Under the pieces are notes generated by a model. It saw only the letters and a program-made list of their open reading frames with translations, searched no databases and was not told the DNA's origin. A stretch of DNA of 64,000 bases. It comes from Elgaria multicarinata webbii. Lineage: Eukaryota; Chordata; Lepidosauria; Squamata; Anguidae. Each line of letters starts with the position of its first letter. The first letter of the stretch is position 1. A program made the translations under genes and the position numbers. Shown piece after piece: positions 11,320 to 22,737 of this stretch. The DNA lies in NCBI RefSeq assembly GCF_023053635.1, contig NC_086178.1:27412726-27476725 (forward strand), given 5' to 3'.

Positions 11320-12985
11320 TTAAAATGCTGTTAAAAATGCCTGGGAGAAGAGAAAAGTCTTGACCTGGCGCCGAAAAGATAACAATGTTGGCGCCAGGCG
11401 AGCCTCATCGGGGAGATCATTCCACAGTCGGGGGGCAACCACTGAGAAGGCCCTCTCCCTTGTTGCCATCCTCCGAGCTTCCCTCGGAGTAGGCACTCGG
11501 AGGAGGACCTTAGATGTTGAGCGCAGTGTACGGGTAGGTTCATGTCGGGAGAGGCGTTCCATCAGGTATTGTGGTCCAAGCCGTGTAGGGCTTTATAGGT
11601 TAAGACCAGCACCTTGAATTGGGCTCGGAAACATATAGGCAGCCAATGCAAGCGGGCCAGAATCGGTGTTACATGCTCAAACCTCCCTGTTCCAGCTATC
11701 AATCTGGCCGCCGCATTTTGCACAAGCTGCAGCTTCCGGACCGTCTTCAAAGGCTGCCCCATGTAGAGGGCGTTGCAGTAATCTAATTTGGAGGTTACCA
11801 GAGTATGGACAACTGAAGCTAGGTTATCCCTGTCCAGATAGGGGCGTAGCTGGGCCACCAACCGAAGTTGGTAGAAAGCACTCCGTGCCACCGAGGCCAC
11901 CTGAGCCTCAAGTGACAAAGATGGTTCTAGGAGAACCCCCAAGCTACGAACCTGCTCCTTCAGGGGGAGTGCAACCCCATCCAGAACCGGTTGAACACCC
12001 CCCATCCGATCAGAGGAACCACCCACCAGCAGCATCTCAGTCTTGTCTGGATTGAGCTTCAGTTTATTAGCCCTCATCCAGTCCATTGTCGCAGCCAAGC
12101 ACCGGTTCAGCACATCCACAGCCACACCTGATGAGGATGAAAAGGAGCAGTAGAGCTGCTTGTCGTCAGCGTACTGATGACAGCGCACTCCAAAACTCCG
12201 GATGACCGCACCCAACGGTTTCATGTACATGTTAAACAGCATGGGGAACAAGACCGATCCCTGCGGAACTCCATACTGAAGAGTCCACGGGGCCGAGCAA
12301 TGTTCCCCAAGCACCACCTTCTGGAGCCGTCCTGCTAAGTAGGAGCGGAACCACTGCAATGCAGTGCCCCCCACTCCCAACTCAGCCAGACGTTCCAGAA
12401 GGATACCATGGTCGATGGTATCGAAAGCCGCTGAGAGATCAAGGAGAATCAACAAAGTCACACTCCCCCTGTCCTTCTCCCGACATAGGTCATCATACAG
12501 GGCGACCAAGGCTGTTTCCGTGCCAAAGCCGGGCCTGAAACCCGACTGAAATGGATCCAGATAATCAGTCTCATCCAAGAGTGTCTGGAGCTGACCCGCC
12601 ACCACCCGCTCAAGGACCTTGCCCAGGAATGGAACATTTGCTACCGGCCTGTAGTTACTAAGATTTTCCGGGTCCAAGGAAGTTTTCTTCAGGAGTGGTC
12701 TCACTACCACCTCTTTCAGACAGTCTGGGACCACTCCCTCTCGTAGAGAGGCATTAATCACCTCCTTGGCCCAGCCGGCTGTTCCATCCCTACTAACTTT
12801 TATTAGCCAAGAGGGGCAAGGATGTTGTTGCCCAAGAGGGGCAAGGATGTACAGAGGTTGTTGCGCGGACCTGTCCAAGCACCTTGTCCACATCCTCGAG
12901 CTGTACCAACTGAAACTCATCCAAGATTACAGGACAAGACTGTACTCTGGACACCTCACTAGATTCACCTGCTATAACACTGGAG
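11320..12985 (-). pseudogene. L2 ORF2, reverse transcriptase and C-terminal region
   Basis: The fragment contains the RT fingers and palm (SNYRPVANVPFLGKVLERVV, AFDTIDHGILLERL, YGVPQGSVL, HQYADDKQLY with the catalytic YADD) and thumb (KLNPDKTEMLLVG). It continues to the C-terminal block VVAPRLWNDLPDEARLAP, followed by SFRRQVKTFLF. A frame change occurs close to 11562, where the RT frame ends at a stop just after LHGLDHNT and the C-terminal domain resumes in another frame. The upstream end is cut by the inserted L2 at about 12.98 kb. Normal function is target-primed reverse transcription of the element's own RNA; this copy cannot do it. Confidence 0.85.
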
Positions 12986-13612
12986 TCTTCTCTCTGGCCT
13001 TCCTTCGTCTCACATCAGTCCGCTGGTCTCTGTCCACCACTCTGCCGCTAAGATCATCTTCTTGGCCCGCCGCTCTGACCATGTCACTCCACTTCTGAAA
13101 TCTCTTCATTGGCTTCCAATTCACTTCAGAATCCAATATAAACTTCTCCTACTGACCTTCAAAGCTCTTCACTGCCTAGCTCCTGCCTAGCTCTCCTCTC
13201 TCATCTCACACTATCGCCCCGCTCGGGCTCTCCGCTCCTCCGATGCCATGCTTCTCGCCTGCCCAAGGACCTCCACTTCCCTTACTCGGCTTCGTCCTTT
13301 TTCTTCTGCTGCCCCTTACGCCTGGAACGCTCTTCCAGAACACTTGAGAACTACAAACTCAATCACTGCTTTTAAGACTCAGCTCAAAACTTTTCTTTTC
13401 CCTATAGCCTTCAAATATTGAGTTTGTTCTGACTTTACACTGTTGGTTTTGCCCTACCCTGTGCCTGTTTACACTTCCCTGTGCCTGTTTGCATTCTCCT
13501 CCCTCTTTATTGTTTACTACAACTTATTAGATTGTAAGCCTATGCGGCAGGGTCTTGCTATTTACTGTGTTATCTGTACAGCACCATGTACATTGATGGT
13601 GCTATATAAATA

Positions 13613-13651
<39 letters not shown>
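12975..13651 (+). mobile_element. L2 3' fragment inserted in the minus-strand L2
   Basis: Plus-strand translation shows SLLSGLPSSH, RRSDHVTPLLKSLHWLPIHF and AAPYAWNALPEHLRTTNSIT, all L2 C-terminal blocks. The 3' UTR follows with TTAGATTGTAAGCCTATGCG, ACAGCACCATGTACATTGAT and GGTGCTATATAAATAA, then the diagnostic (AATA/ATA)n tail at 13605-13650. It belongs to a different L2 subfamily from its host element, since the 3' tails differ. Confidence 0.85.
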
Positions 13652-13652
<1 letters not shown>

Positions 13653-14785
13653 TCATTACAGCGGGCCTCAGATGATTCTACCGTGTCCTTGGGACCAGCA
13701 TGTAATAGCCCCCGGACAACTCTAAAAAGCTCTGCTGGGCGGCAAATTGAAGATTTAATAGTGGCAGCAAAGTACTGTTTTTTTGCTGCCCTCAGTGCCC
13801 CTGAATATGCCTTACTATAGGCACTTACCAATATTTGATTGCATCCACTAGGAGTTCGTCTCCACCTGCCCTCAAGCCTTCTCCTATTTTGTTTCATCGT
13901 TCTCAGTTCTGGGGTATACCACGGAGCCGTACGAGCGCTACTCAGGAGAGGGCGCTCGGGAGCAATCCTGTCAACTGCCCGGGTCATTTCTGCATTCCAC
14001 AGATCAACCAGGGTTTCGACAGGAGAGCCAGCCCTATCAGCCGGAAAACTCCCCAGAGCCCTTTGGAAACCATCCGGATCCATTAGTCTCCGGGGGCGGA
14101 CCATCTTAATAGGTCCCCCACCCTTGCAGAGGGGAAAAGCTGCTGTAAGTCTAAACCTCAGCAAGCAGTGATCTGACCATGACAAAGGGACTGATGTAAG
14201 GTCCCCCACTTCCAGATCACCATCTCCGTGTCCAGTTGTGAAAACCAGGTCAAGAGTGTGCCCCGCTACATGTGTTGGGCCGATGACATGTTGGGACAGT
14301 CCCATGGTTGTCATGGAGACCATGAAATCCTGAGCCGCCCCGGATAAGGCACCCTCGGCATGAATGTTGACATCCCCCAGAACCAACAGTCTGGGGGATC
14401 TCAGCATTGCAGCCGAGACCACCTCCGTCAGCTCACCTAGGGAGTCTGTTGAGCAGCAGGGTGGGCGGTACACCAACAGAATCCCTAATCTGTCCCGCTG
14501 ACCCAACACAAGGTGCAAACACTCCAGACCAGTAGTCACATGGACAGGGAGCCTGCAGAGGGAGATAGAATTCCTATAGACCACAGCAACCCCCCCTCCC
14601 CGGCCCTCAGGTCTACCCTGATGCTGAACCAGGTACCCCGGTGGGCATAGCTGGGAGAGACTGACTCCTCCCTGCTCACCCACCCAGGTCTCGGTTATAC
14701 ATGCCAGATCGGCTGCCTCATCCACAATTAAGTCGTGGATGAGGGAGATCTTATTATGCACCGATCTGGCATTTAAAAGCAGCAT
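13652..14785 (-). pseudogene. L2 ORF2, endonuclease (APE-type) region
   Basis: The APE-like endonuclease is recognisable from LLNARSVHNKISLIHDLI, ACITETWVG (catalytic Glu), GGGVAVVYR, LVLGDVNIH, HTLDLVFTTG and LSWSDHCLLRF (SDH). The frame then runs into a run of isoleucine codons, which is only the (ATT)n tail of the inserted L2 read in reverse. The 5' end of the element appears truncated near 14802, where a 34-bp palindrome begins. Confidence 0.85.
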
Positions 14786-14801
14786 CTGGAGGCCCGAGGG
14801 C

Positions 14802-14835
14802 TGGTCATTTTGTGATGATCATCACAAAATGGCCA
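14802..14835. repeat. 34-bp palindrome at the L2 5' junction
   Basis: Arms 14802-14818 and 14819-14835 are inverted copies with 16 of 17 positions matching and no loop. It lies exactly where L2 coding similarity stops. Confidence 0.75.
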
Positions 14836-15336
14836 AAGTAAAGTCAGACATGGCTCAAGTAATCTGTGCTCCCATTATTAGTTGTGCAGGGCTGGAAGAG
14901 ATCCTGAAAAGGGGACAGGTTGTACAAAAACTAGGAGGAACAATGGCAAGGAATGCCCAAACTAGGCAACCCCAGGGCCGAGAGAAACATTTGCCTTGTC
15001 AAATGGCTAAAAATGTCAGAACTGCCTCCCTGCATCTTTGAAGCATATTTTCTCCTACCTTTTGCTCTGAAATGTAAAATTGTGTCACAGGACTTTGGTA
15101 AACAACAGGACGGATAAGTATTCTGAAGATCCAAGATCAAATCCTTGCTAAGTGGGGTTAGAAGAATAATAGTCTAGGAAAGATACAGAAAAAGGCACTG
15201 AACATGGACAAATTGTAACAGAAGCATTTGAAAGTGTTTTCCATTCAACAAAATCGAAGCAAGGGAACACCCTCAAATTTGCGTTTCAAAATAGCAGCCA
15301 TGTCCAAATTTGCAGTTAAGGGCTCCATCATGCTAG
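14836..15336. other. Gene-free sequence
   Basis: Nothing recognisable between the L2 and the next repeat. Confidence 0.4.
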
Positions 15337-15429
15337 TATTATAAAAAGTGGTGTCTTAAACCAAAATCAATCCAGAAAACAAAAAGGGTTTAAGAAAATT
15401 GGTATGAAACAATGTTCAAAGTTCAAATG

Positions 15430-15625
15430 GTATTTAGTATACATACTAAAATAAAATAATTTATCCATAAAAAAATTAATAAACACTCTGTAATGTAAAA
15501 ATTTAATCCTTTAACAAAAACATACAATTAAAATACAAACTATATAGTCCACAAAAATAAAACATACAACTATCCCAAACACGTTTCAACCCAAATGGTC
15601 TTCATCAGTGGGAAAATTTTCACAA
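15430..15625 (-). mobile_element. Penelope-like retroelement relic with hammerhead-like core
   Basis: On the minus strand CTGATGA (15602-15596) is followed by a possible stem II (AGACC and GGGTT around ATTT), then GAAAC (to about 15575), in the order of a hammerhead ribozyme core. Terminal regions of Penelope-like elements are known to contain such ribozymes. No GIY-YIG or RT coding remains here. The family call rests on this motif alone. Confidence 0.4.
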
Positions 15626-15723
15626 GAGATTTTAATTAACTCAGTAATTCCATTTGGACCAAGCATTGGCTCCTGTAAATCTTATCTGTGTCTTTCCTTT
15701 TGAGGATGCATCAGAAAAAACAG

Positions 15724-15874
15724 GGGACTTAACATTCCCTCCTATCTTATAACTTCCAAAACTACATATGATTTTAGAGGCAGTGCCATTTTGAAAGCCT
15801 GCACTGACTAAGAATTCAATCTATGCTTCAGCTACATTCTGGAAGTTATAAGATAGGAGGGAATGTTAAGTCCC
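15724..15874. repeat. 35-bp perfect inverted repeat, 81-bp spacer
   Basis: Arm 15724-15758 is the exact reverse complement of arm 15840-15874 (arm core TAACATTCCCTCCTATCTTA and its complement). The spacer has no coding content. Confidence 0.85.
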
Positions 15875-15886
15875 ACATTTTCTGGA

Positions 15887-16256
15887 AGGGCGCCATCACA
15901 CCAGCGTTTTATTGCACTCTCATCATGCCTGGTTTGCCATTTTGCAGTGTGGGGAAAGTCTATTTTTCTCCTCCATGCGGGATTAAAGCGACCATGTATT
16001 GCCATCCTCACGCTATGTTCTTTGTTTGGGGGGGTGCTTTGAAGGGAGGTCAATACAAAACTCAAAGAACTGGAGGGGGAAGGAGAAGGGGCGGGGTGGA
16101 GTGGGAGAGCAAACTAGCAAAAGGATATTTCACCAATACAGTGGCGATACCACAAACACATGTAAAAGGGACCATTAGCTTGACACACTAATGAAACAGA
16201 GGTGGAAATCGCGGAGGGAAACCAGGGGGGGGAAAGTAGGTGTGATGAAGCCCTAA
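15887..16256. mobile_element. MITE with AGGGC..CATCACACC ends
   Basis: The left end is AGGGCGCCATCACACC and the right end reads GGTGTGATGAAGCCCT, an imperfect inverted repeat. Interior phrases TCATGCCTGGTTTGC and GGATTAAAG recur at 42.55-42.8 kb, showing a dispersed family. No coding content. Confidence 0.55.
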
Positions 16257-16606
16257 GTGTTATTAACAGAGCACAGCTGATACCTCAGAGTTTTCTGTTT
16301 TTGAGTAATTTATGAAAAGCTGTAAATATATGTAATTGACACTGCAGCAAAATTCATCAGAAACAACATGATATATCAGTCCTCAAGTTTTAAAGATCAA
16401 AGGAAATGTGTAGTTAACGCTTTTGAAAAGTACAAATAGCTTTTACATTGGAGAATATGGTTAAGGATCGTTGGGAAAGCAAAGGATCTATTTTATTTAT
16501 TTATTGGGAACTGTTATTTGATATATACAACAGAGATAAATAAATGCAAAAAGCAGAACTGAGTATTTTAAATGCACATGGTTCTTGCACATTGGAAATG
16601 ACAAAG

Positions 16607-16785
16607 AAGCAGAGGCACTAAGCCTATGTACACCAGTTGCTGGGGAACATGTGTGGGAGGGTGCTTTGCACTCATGCCCTGCTTGTGGATTCCTGCTCAA
16701 CAGCTCGTTGGCCACTGTACCAACAGAATCCTCGACTAGATGGACTCTTTGTCTGATCCAGCATGGCTCCTCTTATGTTCTTACG
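16607..16785 (+). mobile_element. LINE 3' UTR fragment, same family as 6.4 kb
   Basis: It contains ACACCAGTTGCTGGGGAACA, TTGGCCACTGTACCAACAGA and TGATCCAGCATGGCTCCTCT, ending in TTATGTTCTTA. These match the block at 6590-6765 with moderate divergence. Confidence 0.7.
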
Positions 16786-16833
16786 ATGCTGTATTTACGG
16801 ATGCTTGCGATGCTGTATTTACGGATGCTTGAG
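16776..16833. repeat. Short tandem duplication (about 25 bp, two copies)
   Basis: CGATGCTGTATTTACGGATG with the following CTTG occurs twice in succession immediately after the LINE fragment. Confidence 0.8.
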
Positions 16834-16929
16834 AAACTGAATAGGGGCACTCATTGTTTGATTCCTTGTGAGGAGGCACAGGGTCTGCTTGACTATCAAG
16901 CCCCCTGGCCCCCAACTATTAACTTACTT

Positions 16930-17430
16930 ACTTGCAACTATAGGGAACTATGAACTATGAAATGAGCTTCCCACTCAGGCCCGCCTGGCACCAACACCGT
17001 CATCTTTTCGGCGCTGGGTTAAGGCTGCCCTCTACTCCCAGGCATTTACCCTATTTCTTCGATTCTAAGACGCACTTTTTCCCCCATATAAACATCTCTA
17101 AAAATGGGGTGTGTCTTAGAATTGCAGGTGTGTCTTAGGTTGTTTTTTTTTCTGTTGGTGGTACTGAAATTAGTGTGCATCTTACAATCGATGGCGTCTT
17201 ACAATTGAAGAAATACGGTGATGGCATTTTGTGGCATATGATGGAGCATTTATGCCAGTCATCTATACAGGTCTAGTATTTTATTGAAACTGTTTTTAGC
17301 TGTCTAAATTCTTCTAAATTTTGTATATGTAAAGTTTTATACTGTATTTTTATATTGTATTTTCTTATTTTACAAACTGTTGCAAACCACCCAGAGAGCT
17401 TCAGCTACTGGGCAGTATAGAAATGAAAAT
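16930..17430 (+). mobile_element. L2-type LINE 3' end, split by a foldback MITE
   Basis: A degraded L2 C-terminal peptide (PAWHQHRHLFGAGLRL in one frame; compare ARLAPTLLSFRRQVK at 11.4 kb) ends at about 17050. After the inserted foldback element, the 3' UTR resumes and ends in CAAACCACCCAGAGAGCTTC and GGGCAGTATAGAAATG. Confidence 0.65.
17051..17222. mobile_element. Foldback MITE (TATTTCTTCGATTCTAAG ends)
   Basis: The left end is TATTTCTTCGATTCTAAGAC and the right end GTCTTACAATTGAAGAAATA, an inverted repeat around a middle that repeats GTGTCTTAG. A shorter and cleaner relative lies at 59889-59999. Confidence 0.75.
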
Positions 17431-17714
17431 AACAACAACAAAACAACAGTCCATTTTTACCAGGAAGACAGGAAGCATTCTTTCTGTCTAATACACATGC
17501 ATGCCAAACACAGACATTGCTGTCAAAGTTGACCACAGTTTGCCCCCTGGGTTATGTCTGCATGAACCCAAGAAGAATATATGGGTTTATCTCCCTTCCC
17601 CACCCCCAATAGTGATCTGAACTCAGCTTCCACTGAACAGTCTAATCACTACAGCAGCCTTCCTCAACCAGGTGTTTTAGCCTAGACATTAAGAGGACAG
17701 GGGAATAGAGGGTT
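17431..17714. other. Gene-free sequence
   Basis: Nothing recognisable. Confidence 0.4.
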
Positions 17715-17783
17715 TTTTCTCCTTTATTTATGTATTCATAACATTTCTATCCTGCCCAACAGCAAAGCATTCTGGGCGGCTCA

Positions 17784-17799
17784 CAACAATTTAAACCTT
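17784..17799. repeat. Target site duplication of the L1, left copy
   Basis: CAACAATTTAAACCTT, identical to 34503-34518. Confidence 0.9.
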
Positions 17800-18151
17800 T
17801 TTTTATATATATATAATTTTTATTTATTTTCTACACTGTATAAACATACATAAAACATTACCATAATAATAATAATAATAACAGAAAGAAAAACAGAAAA
17901 ACATCAAACAACTGCTGCATACATATTGAATAAATGTTGAGTACATATGTTGCATAACTATTACCTATACCTTATCATATACTATTCAACATCATCATTC
18001 TTAACATAAAAGTGCACCCCCCACCTCGGGATCATTCCTGAGTCCAAAACCTAATCGTTTCTTCTGCTGGCGGTTTCCCACTTCCCTTAATAAACACAAA
18101 TATTAGGAACTGTTTCCAGATTCCTTCAAACTCATTTATTTTAGTTACGCC

Positions 18152-21100
18152 TTATCTCCACTTAATATTACATGTCAGTTTATCATTAATGGCTATATCC
18201 CATACTTCTTTGTACCATTCTTCAATAGAATATTCCCCTTGAATCTTCCAGTTCCTAGCTACTATCAATCGCGCTGCAACCAGCAAACTCGATATCAGCT
18301 CTATAGTTTCTTTTCCACACTTTATATCTTCAAATAGTGACAGCAATGCAATCTTTGGTGTTTGTTCTATTTTCATTCCCACTATTTCTTCAATTTCTGA
18401 AAACACCATCTTCCATAATCTTTGTACATATTTGCATTGCCACCACATATGTAAATACGTTCCTTTTTCCCCACAACCTCTCCAACAATTTGCTGAATGC
18501 TGATCATTTATCTTATTCAATCTAATCGGGGTTAGGTACCACCTCCATAAAATTTTAAAATAGTTCTCCTTTATTCTCACTGATAAACTTCTCAACACTC
18601 TTTGTTTCCATAGTCCCTCCCAGCTCTGTCGCCCTATTTGTACCTTCAAATCTGATTCCCATACCATTTTCTCTGGGTTCTCTCTAAACTCCTTCTCTAA
18701 CAATAATTTATATATTTCACTCATTAACCCTTTTAAAACTATACTACCTCCTTTCCCTTTTTCCTTACTTACTATTTTCAAACTTCGTCATCTTTCTACA
18801 AACTCCATTTTCTTTAATCCTCTTTTTATTCCATTGTTCTAATTGCCCATATTCTAACCAAGATAATTTTTTCTCTTTTAACAAATTTTCCATATCCTCT
18901 CTTGTTTTTATATCTCTTAGCCAATCCTTTAATTTCATTTTACTTTTCTCTTTTAATATTTTACATAATCTACCCTTCAGATCCTCTGGGAAATTCTTTA
19001 ACATTATTATCGGTGCTAAGGGAGAGTTGCTCGGAAGCAACTTCCCTTTAAATTTACTCCAGATTTCCCATTGAGTCCTCAGGAGTGGATTAACTATACT
19101 TCCAACCCACTTTCTCCCTCCATCTTTAAAGAAAACATTATCCAAATTCATCTCTACATTATTTATAGTTTTTTCTTCCATCCAATATAAATCTCCTACT
19201 CCTAAAATTGCTTCTACAATATGTCTTAATCTATTTGCCAAGTAGTATAATTTTATATTTGGGAGACCCAATCCACCCTTTTTTTGGCTTAGATACCAAT
19301 TATTTTTATTCACTCTTGCTCTCTTTTCTCCGTTACAATATTTATTAATAATATTTTGCCAACTCTTTATCTCAGTTTCTGATATTTTTATTGGTAACAT
19401 CCTAAACACAAAATTAATTTTAGCTAATATCTTCATTTTTATTAAAGCTATTCTTCCAAACCAAGATAAATTTAATCTTTTATATTTCTCCAATTTCTCT
19501 AATACCTCCTTCTTTAACCTCGTTAAATTTTCCCTTTCAAGATTCTCTAAGTTTTTTGTAATTTTAATTCCCAAATATTTAATCTCCTCCTTAACTTTCA
19601 TTTCTATTCCCTTATGTTCCCAATCCTTTTCTTCCTTCTTAGTATAATTAAACAACATCATCTCTGATTTAGACCAATTTATTCTTAACCCTGTAATTTC
19701 CTCAAATTCCCTCAACTGATATTTAATTCTTTCTAATTTTCTTAATGGGTTCTTAATGGTCAATAAAGTATCGTCTGCAAACATGTTTAACTTTATTTCC
19801 CTTACCTCTCCAATTCCTTCTAACTCTTCATCCTCCCTTAGTGCCTTTGCCAAAACTTCCATAACCATTACAAACAGGACCGGCGAGAGCGGACATCCTT
19901 GTCTTGTTCCTCTGGCTAGTCGAATCTTTTCAGTGAGTCCGTCATTTACCACCACTACCGCTGTATTTTGGGAATATAACTGTTCTATTACGCTTTTAAA
20001 TTTATTTCCAAATCCCAATTTATCTATAATAATCTTTAATGCCTGCCAGCTCACACAATCAAAAGCTTTAAAAATATCCAATGCCATAATTCCTGCCTTA
20101 ATATTTGCTTTTTTTATTACATTTATTACATTTAAAACTCTTCCCACTAAATTATGCATCTGCCTTCCTGCCACAAACCCACATTGATCTACTCCTATAT
20201 ATTCTGATATAAATTTATTTAGCCGTTTAGCCATAATAGATGTAAAAATTTTAGCGTCTTGATTTATTAATGAAATAGGTCTGTAGGAATCGGGATTAGT
20301 CAAATCTTTATCTGGTTTTGGGATCAGAATTATCAATGAATGTTCCCATGATTCAGGTATCTTCTCTCCTGATAATATCCTATTATAAAGTTCCATTAAT
20401 TTTGGAACTAAAAAATCTTTGAAGACCTTATAATATTCTGGTCCCAAACCATCTGCTCCCGGCGATTTACCAACTTTTAAATTATCAATAACCTCTTCAA
20501 CTTCTCTTTGAGTTATTACTTCCTCCATTAACTCCTTATATTCTGATTTTATTCCATTCTTTATAAACCTTCCAATATACTCCTCCACCTTTTCTCGTTG
20601 AGTTTCTTTACCCTTATATAATTCCTGATAAAATTCCTGAAATTTTTTTATTTTATCTTTCATTATATGACAATATTTCCCTCGATTATCTTTCAATGTT
20701 TCTATCCCATTCCTCCCTTTTTCTTTTTGTGTGAGCTTGGCAAGCAATCTAGAATTCTTATTGCTGTTTTCAAAATATTCCCTTTTCATATACATTAAAT
20801 TCTTTTGAACCTCCTCTATATTTAAATTTTCTAATTGTTTCTTCTTAGCTTGTATTTCCACTAATTTATATTTATCTTTAACTCGCCAATATTCTTCCTC
20901 CAAATTTGTAATTTCTATCTCTAACTTTTCCTGCTCTGCACGTTGTTGTCTTTTTAAACTACACGTTTCTCTAATACAAATTCCTCTTACTACAGCCTTC
21001 ATGGTGTCCCAAACGACTGACCCAACTGTTCCTCCCTTTTCGTTAATTTCCCATGACTCCGACAGTTCCTTCTGAATTTTCTCTACCACTTTATTATATT

Positions 21101-21868
21101 TCAATATTTTTGTGTTTAACTTCCATCTATAAGCCTCTTTATAATTCTTCTTAACTGTAAATTCTAAGCTTAACAAGGCATGATCAGTTACTTTTATTAC
21201 CCCCCTTTCCATTTTACAAATCTTCGTTACTAAATCTTTTGAGACAAATATATAATCTATCCTGGAGTACGTATGATGAACTGGGGAAAAATATGAGAAT
21301 CCAGGCTTAATCCCATTGAGTAAACGCCACGAATCTGAATAATCATTTTCTTTTACTAATTTATTCAATATAGTTATATTATTCCTTTTTTCAACATTAG
21401 TGGGATTTGACCTGTCCCATCTATTATCCATAACCATATTAAAGTCCCCAGCTAATATAACATACCCCTCCTTGAATTCTTCTATTTCTTTAAATAACTT
21501 TATAAAAAACTCTCTATGTCTCTCATTTGGGGCATACACATTAATTAGCGTATATACTTTTCCTTCAATTTTACCTTTTAACATAAGATATCTGCCTTTA
21601 TCATCCTTTTTTATTTCTTCTAATATAAACCCACTCTTTTTTGAAATCAAAGTGGCCACTCCATTTTTTTTGATGTCCCTAATGACTTTTCATAATAGGC
21701 TAACCACTTTAATTTTATCATATTCGAATTCTCGGAGCCTTGGTGTGTTTCTTGGACCATTATAATATCCGATCCTTCTTTGTTAAACATTTGTTCTATT
21801 CTCTTCCTTTTCACGACTGCCCCCAAACCTTTAACATTGAGTGTTGATACTTTTATCTTTTTATCCAT
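18152..21868 (-). pseudogene. L1 ORF2 (endonuclease-reverse transcriptase)
   Basis: The first ATG in the endonuclease frame is at 21868 (MDKKIKVSTLNVKGLG). The APE endonuclease shows VQETHQ, AGDFNMVMD, SRIDYIFVS and TDHALLSLEF. The RT shows SPGADGLGPEYYK, IILIPKPDKD, YRPISLIN, ALDIFKAFDCVSW, TRQGCPLSPVLF and the catalytic FADD in LNMFADDTLLTI. The C-terminal cysteine motif reads CWRGCGEKGTYLHMWWQC. The total is about 1,240 codons, normal for L1. Two frame changes are visible, near 21647-21659 (early endonuclease) and near 18765-18781 (between RT and the cysteine motif), so the copy is dead but recent. Function in an intact copy: nicking target DNA and reverse transcribing L1 RNA. Confidence 0.93.
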
Positions 21869-22369
21869 AATCACCCTTTTGAAATCTCTTCCGATCCCTT
21901 GTGCTCTGCAACTCACATTTACTTACATAAAAACACAAACTCCATACAACAATCCCCCACCCTCCTACCTCAGCCCCTCCCCTCCTACCTTCCCCCCTCC
22001 CCACCCCCCCACTCTGATCCCCCCCCATATCCCCGTGAGTCTAATACTCCAGCCATCTACTTTAAAGGGGGGGGAGGCAGTGCTGCGCCCGGCCGGCAAG
22101 TTTCTATATTGGCATTTCTATTTGCAATTATCTCAAAACATAGTTAACAATTCTATTACGCAATTATCTCAAGACATAGTTAACAATTCTATTACTCCCC
22201 AGATGTCCCAGCCTCGTTCCCTCCCCCACCCAGTCCAGTCCCACTTGCTTCCCCATACAGACCCAGCCTCTTCAGCAACTCTTTACCTTGATCCAATGAG
22301 GTTACTCTGTGTTCCCCCCTCCCATATGTAAATCTTAGAAAAACCGGGTAACCCCATGCATAAGGAATT
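21869..22369 (-). other. L1 inter-ORF spacer with short tandem repeat
   Basis: An unusually long spacer of about 0.5 kb separates ORF1 and ORF2. It is C-rich on the plus strand. A unit of about 36 bp containing ATAGTTAACAATTCTATTAC occurs twice in a row at about 22126-22198. Confidence 0.6.
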
Positions 22370-22737
22370 TTATTCTTCATTAATGCTTGTTATTGGTTTG
22401 ATACTGCGTCTCCAATTTAATGTGTGTTGAGAAAGATCATTATAAATTTGCACTGCTTTGCCTTTGTACTGCAACTGAGCCATAGATCTCAATTCTTTCA
22501 TAACTTGCTCTTTTTTGTAATAGTTACCAAATTTCACCAAAATGTCTCTAGTCCCTTTGTAATTTTGCCCCCCCCACACGGTGGACTCGATCCAAATCCA
22601 ATCCATCAATTGGTATATCAGGCATCAGCTCCTTGAACCAATTCAGAATGATTTCTCTAAGATCTTCTCCTTGTGTCTGCTTCAGCTGTTTTATTCGAAT
22701 CGAAGATCTACGAGATTGATCCTCCAAGGCTATCAAT
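22370..22737 (-). pseudogene. L1 ORF1, C-terminal part
   Basis: After the hAT, ORF1 resumes with LEDQSRRSSIRIKQLKQTQG, EIILNWFKELMPDI and LDRVHRVGG (RRM region). It then continues in another frame with GTRDILVKFGNYYKKEQVM (C-terminal domain). The frame change falls at a poly-C run near 22568-22576. The combined ORF1 would be about 265 codons. Confidence 0.85.
22730..22737. repeat. hAT target site duplication, left copy
   Basis: CTATCAAT immediately precedes the TAGGGGTGTG terminus. Confidence 0.92.

Larger units (their letters stand above)
11094..14802 (-). mobile_element. L2-clade LINE, nearly full length, split by another L2 fragment
   Basis: On the minus strand the order is endonuclease (14785-13652), reverse transcriptase (12985-11562), C-terminal domain (11562-11320) and a 3' tail ending in GGCGGTATATAAATG followed by TAAA/TAAT-type repeats at 11094-11140. 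Motifs place it in the L2 branch of the CR1 group: LLNARSVHNK, ITETW, LLDLSAAFDTIDH, GVPQGSVL, YADDKQLY. A plus-strand L2 piece of about 0.67 kb sits between the endonuclease and RT regions. The same 3' tail recurs at 8.1, 17.4, 17.7, 27.6 and 55.2 kb, so the family is abundant. Confidence 0.88.

Noticed and set aside
13562-13660. Polyisoleucine C-terminus on the L2 endonuclease frame
   Set aside because: It is the microsatellite tail of the inserted plus-strand L2 read in reverse, not a protein feature.
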